A program made the translations under genes and the position numbers. Shown here in pieces: positions 60,452 through 64,000 of a DNA stretch of 64,000 bases. Within the stretch, counting starts at the first letter, position 1; every line of letters starts with the position of its first letter. The DNA comes from Zygnema cylindricum. Taxonomy: Eukaryota; Streptophyta; Zygnematophyceae; Zygnematales; Zygnemataceae. The notes beneath the pieces were generated by a model that did not search any database, was not told the origin of the DNA, and saw only the letters and a program-made list of their open reading frames with translations. Location: NCBI GenBank assembly GCA_037447655.1, contig JBBHKE010001670.1:100972-164971 (forward strand). Reading direction: 5' to 3'.

Positions 60452-61254
60452 CACCGTGTATCGGCTATTAGTGTTAATAAGTTTTTTACCACTTATAACA
60501 ATGATATAAGGGTGGACTTCCATTAGCGAAGAAATGGGGTTTTTTACTGAAGGCCGTACCGTTTCGTACAGGTTTATACAGATTTTTTTATTGAAGGAAA
60601 ACATCATTACAGAAAAATGTCCAAGGTTGTAGGCTTAAATACGGACCGTCGGATGCTATTACACTTTCTATCCGAGACGCCACGTCATTAACTCTACAGT
60701 TTGGTAAGACCTTCCACAGGGAGGACAGTTCTCGAAAGCAGAACGAGTAAAAATGGGCCGCGTGGAAATGAGAAAAAAATCTATGATGAGCGCGTGCGTA
60801 TGTACGTACACGTCGCAAGGGCCACGTGCCTTCCGCCAGGGTGGCTGCGAATCCACAGAAATTATGTCGTCACGCTCCCACCATCAAAGATTGCCGTTGC
60901 CATTTTGTCGTTGCGTTTTGAAATTTTGGGTAGTACATTTAATGCCCTTTGTACGAGTCATTAATTACGTCCGCTGGTGCAGATATTTCCTCCCGCTGGT
61001 ATAGATATTTCCTCCGCTCGTATAGATATTGCGTTCAGACATTGCATTTTAAGATTCTTTCAATATTTTAAGAATCTAATTTTAACCTACGTGTTACCAA
61101 CCAGAATGAGCAACGCAAAAAAAAAGTGGTTTACTAACGCGACCTAATGGAATGCACGCTCTTCAGTAAAATATTCCGTACAATTACCAGACGCCTAATG
61201 GAAGTCCACCATAAGTGGCGAAAAAAATGTTAACACTAATATCGATTCGCGGTG
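60452..61254. mobile_element. Type-D MITE hosting a type-F element
   Basis: The left part is caccgtgtatcggctattag...accacttataacaatgat. The right part is gtggcgaaaaaaatg...atcgattcgcggtg. The type-F insertion is between them. Confidence 0.7.
60510..61211. mobile_element. Type-F Harbinger-like element, copy 2, 702 bp
   Basis: Ends gggtggacttccattagcg and ...cctaatggaagtccacc(a), with taa on both sides (60507-60509 and 61212-61214). The interior matches 29688-30393, including gtcgcaagggccacgtgcc and gccagggtggctgcgaatc. Confidence 0.8.
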
Positions 61255-62039
61255 TAATGTCAACTATTATAATTAGTGCGCACGAAACTAAATTCTCTTA
61301 AGTTTTTTTAGTAGGGTACGAATACAAGAAGGACAGACATGCCGTAGGGTCGACTATATAGTGTGGTTGGTAACGTGTAAAATGTTGGATGGGAAATTAA
61401 TAATAAAAGAATTAGGGTCTTTCTCCATTGTAACTGAGTGCAACTCGTTTCAATGTTGTAAGTAAAAACGGAATTGTAAATTGGTAAAATTTGGTCTTGA
61501 ACATTTAAAGGTCCTTTACCATTTGTAGGAAATTTATGGTTCTCCCTTTCAATAGAGAAAAGCACAAAGTATATGATAAACAAGAAAGGTAGTATGAACT
61601 ACTAATTGGTGTGGATCACGAGATAAATATTCTGGATGCAATTTTGTTTCGGTAGACAAAAGAACGAACGTTGACAACCCAATATTACCGCCCTTATATA
61701 TTTAAGACTAGATTAATTGCATATCTACCACACTAATTCTGCTTCTTTTCTCCTCCAATCCTCTCTTACCACTTTTCTATAGCATTTTCAATATCACTAC
61801 ACATCCTCTTTCCCTCTCTCGGTCGTGTTATGCATTGCTGCACGAAACCATAATTGGTGAGGATTCTTAGAAATCTACAGAAGGTACGGTTTGGCATGTC
61901 CCACACTTGGACTAATTTAAGTTGACTAGAACCTCGACTTAACGGTGTGCTACCATCAATTGTGTGGGGTTTGGCGGGTCTATTTGAATTTCAAGTGTTT
62001 TTTGATTGGATGGAACGTTTCCCGGTATTGAATTGTTAA
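61255..62039. other. No recognisable gene
   Basis: AT-rich sequence with one minus-strand frame (61308-61583) that matches nothing known. No repeats stand out. Confidence 0.4.
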
Positions 62040-62570
62040 GCTTGCACTATTCAACATGGATATCAACATTGGATCGCCACGTGGATGTTGATTCAACACG
62101 GGGTGTAATGTGGTATAGAAGCCGCGCGTAATAAATGGGTGAGGATGAAGATCAAAATCGAGCTAGTGGCGCAATGGTTAGCGTATTCACAGCCTAAGTG
62201 AAAGGTCCTCGGTTCGAGCCCTGATTGGCTCCTTTTCCCATTACAAGACATAACAGTTGACGTATTTTGTGGAAATCCAACATCGTATCAAAACCGATGG
62301 GATTGCGGATAGGTTGATCGACCTCGTATAAGTGGGAGTATTGCACTAGCACATGGATGTCGATTCGATATAAGGAATAATGCGTACGCCCATACGCGAA
62401 GTCGCCCAAAAAAAAATGGGTAAGGACCCACCAGTCTCAACATTGAGCTCGTGGGACAGTGGTTAGTGCGTTCCCAACTATATGAAAGTTCCCAGGTTTG
62501 AGTTGTGACCGGCCCAATTTTCCCTTGTATGGGACATAACAAATCCCGGACTGTGGAAATCTAACAATAA
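62040..62570 (+). repeat. Two diverged tandem copies of a tRNA-derived (SINE-like) unit
   Basis: Each copy holds an upstream block (cacgtggatgttgattcaac / cacatggatgtcgattcgat), then a tRNA-like head, then gacataac...tgtggaaatc. The heads start at 62160 and 62445, so the period is about 285 bp. The first head keeps good A-box (tggcgcaatgg) and B-box (ggttcgagccc) matches; the second is worn. Confidence 0.65.
62160..62231 (+). ncRNA. tRNA-like sequence, 72 nt
   Basis: The 7-bp acceptor stem (gagctag with ttggctc, allowing G-T pairs) closes a 72-nt unit. The anticodon stem ttcac/gtgaa is perfect with a 7-base loop. The T loop is ttcgagc. Base 33 of the anticodon loop is G instead of T, and the T stem has two mismatches, so a working tRNA is unlikely. 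Confidence 0.5.
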
Positions 62571-62579
62571 AAATGGTAA

Positions 62580-64000
62580 AAATGTTGACATGTATGGTCA
62601 TAGACCAGCATTCGATAAATTTAGCAAACTAAAACATAAATAACAATAATTATTAAAGAAAATATTTGGCAAACGTTACAACCACAAGATCAAAATAAAA
62701 GGCGAAAGAAACGTCAAAATGAAACACAAGCTGAAAAACAAAAGACCAATGCAATAATCAAATAATATGAAAATTAGACAATTTACACCTTTCTTAAACC
62801 CCTATGCACTTTGGAGCCCACTAGGGAGGTTTGGAACATAGTATCGATTAATAATTGCGATTCTACATTAAAGAAGGATAAAAGACTATACGAGTTGTAA
62901 AAACATAGAGAAACGATGATGAAAAAAGTTTCTACAAATAAAATATTGAGGGCTCTCTAGTCGACAAGGTCAAGTACACTGGATCTTTTGCAAAACAACA
63001 ACCAAACAACCACACAACTCGACCGCCATTGGTTAAACATTGTCTTTACTTCTCGACGGTCATGATGACGCTCCACACCGTCACTCCAGTGCTTTTAAAC
63101 GCCCAATCTAATCTTCCACCAAACAATATGCTCGAAAATATTGAAGTAAAGGCGAGGTTCACCGGATCAAACCTGCCGTAGTCTTATGCGAAACAGCCTC
63201 TCGAGGCAAAGGAATCGACTATTATATGTGGCGTTGAGTTTATACCCTCGCTCGGACACAATATTTCTGAACTTCTCACAGACACTACAATGTTCGTAAA
63301 CCGTGTCAGTCTTAAAGGGGCAAACAAGCACATAGATATCGTTGTGGTCATATGTATATAGTTTATTCATGCGAGTAGACACGTGTGCGAACGTGAAACA
63401 AACGTGGGAAACAATGTCTAATTTCGCTAAACCATATCGACCTTTATTTTACTAAACAATTCCCATGTTCCTAAACCGTGCCACTTTTAAAGCGGCAAAT
63501 AAAGACATAGAGCTCAATGAAGTCATATGTATATAGTTTGGTCATGGGAGTAAGCACGCCTGGGAACCAAGGACAAAAGAGGGAAACACAAACTATTTTC
63601 GCTAAATCTTGTCGTGATCTTTTTTTTTCTGCTGATTTTTTTTTCACCAAACACTTTTTCTCATTTGCTATGAGATTCATTAGCAGATGTTACAACAACA
63701 ACGAAGATTTCGTGAAATCCAAGTGATAATTCTAGATTCATGGAGGATTCCCATAGATTAGCAGACAAAGTCAAACAAAGTCAAATATATCAATCACCAG
63801 TAAATATACCCATAATTACTTCAAAACAACCGTTACTAGATTAACTAACATATGAAAAAAATGGTTAGTGGACCCCAAGAACATAGAAAAACAACAATAG
63901 ATAGAGGCCGATGTCAGAGAGAAAATGAGGAGTTAGAGGGGAAAACTTGGTAAAGTCCATATTGAGAGTGCATAAGAGAAAGAGAGAGAGGAAGAGAGAG
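62580..64000. other. No recognisable gene; one direct duplication
   Basis: A block of about 90 bp, ccgtgtcagtcttaaagggg...catatgtatatagtttattc (about 63299-63370), recurs in diverged form at about 63476-63545 (period about 176 bp). The last 30 bases enter a GA-rich run. No coding region is supported. Confidence 0.5.

Noticed and set aside
62160-62231. A functional tRNA gene
   Set aside because: G at position 33, mismatches in the T stem and tandem duplication with long matching flanks favour a tRNA-derived repeat.

Overview
This is gene-poor, repeat-dense eukaryotic nuclear DNA. The genes have GT-AG introns. Much of the rest is non-autonomous DNA transposons, many of them nested, plus decayed retrotransposons and long purine or pyrimidine tracts. 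The dihydroneopterin aldolase and the expansin are plant-like, and the expansin carries a cellulose-binding CBM49 tail. That suggests a cellulose-walled host, most likely a streptophyte alga or early land plant. A cellulose-making amoebozoan cannot be excluded, because CBM49 and type-B carboxylesterases also occur there. A 10-base N run at 32277-32286 marks a scaffold gap.
Layout. 1-8.7 kb: MITE-like elements sharing a terminal motif, a hAT-like element, an AT microsatellite and a 56-bp tandem repeat. 8.7-12.5 kb: a multi-exon type-B carboxylesterase that has lost its catalytic serine and stops where a Copia element begins. 12.5-17.9 kb: that Copia element, with two LTRs and broken gag and pol. 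18-27.9 kb: retrotransposon scraps and sequence I cannot name. 28-31.7 kb: nested DNA transposons, one of them three levels deep. 31.8-32.8 kb: a copy of the FolB upstream region, the gap, and a reverse-transcriptase fragment. 34-37.8 kb: more transposons, including a 300-bp hairpin. 38.2-43 kb: a dihydroneopterin aldolase (FolB) gene behind an approximately 2.5-kb pyrimidine tract that contains a 172-bp minisatellite. 45.3-46.5 kb: a family 92 glycosyltransferase with one frameshift. 48-52.3 kb: five MITE-like elements in direct succession, then Harbinger-like and hAT-like elements. 53.3-56.8 kb: a complete seven-exon expansin-CBM49 gene. 57.5-61.3 kb: a second transposon array. 62-63.7 kb: duplicated tRNA-like units and another duplication.
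How they relate. The four host genes do not form a pathway. The expansin loosens cell walls, GT92 is a probable Golgi glycosyltransferase, FolB belongs to folate synthesis, and the esterase looks dead. The strongest signals are the expansin-CBM49 fusion and a group of transposon families that share ends and an internal module and insert into TA sites at each other's ends. No transposase gene is visible in the window.
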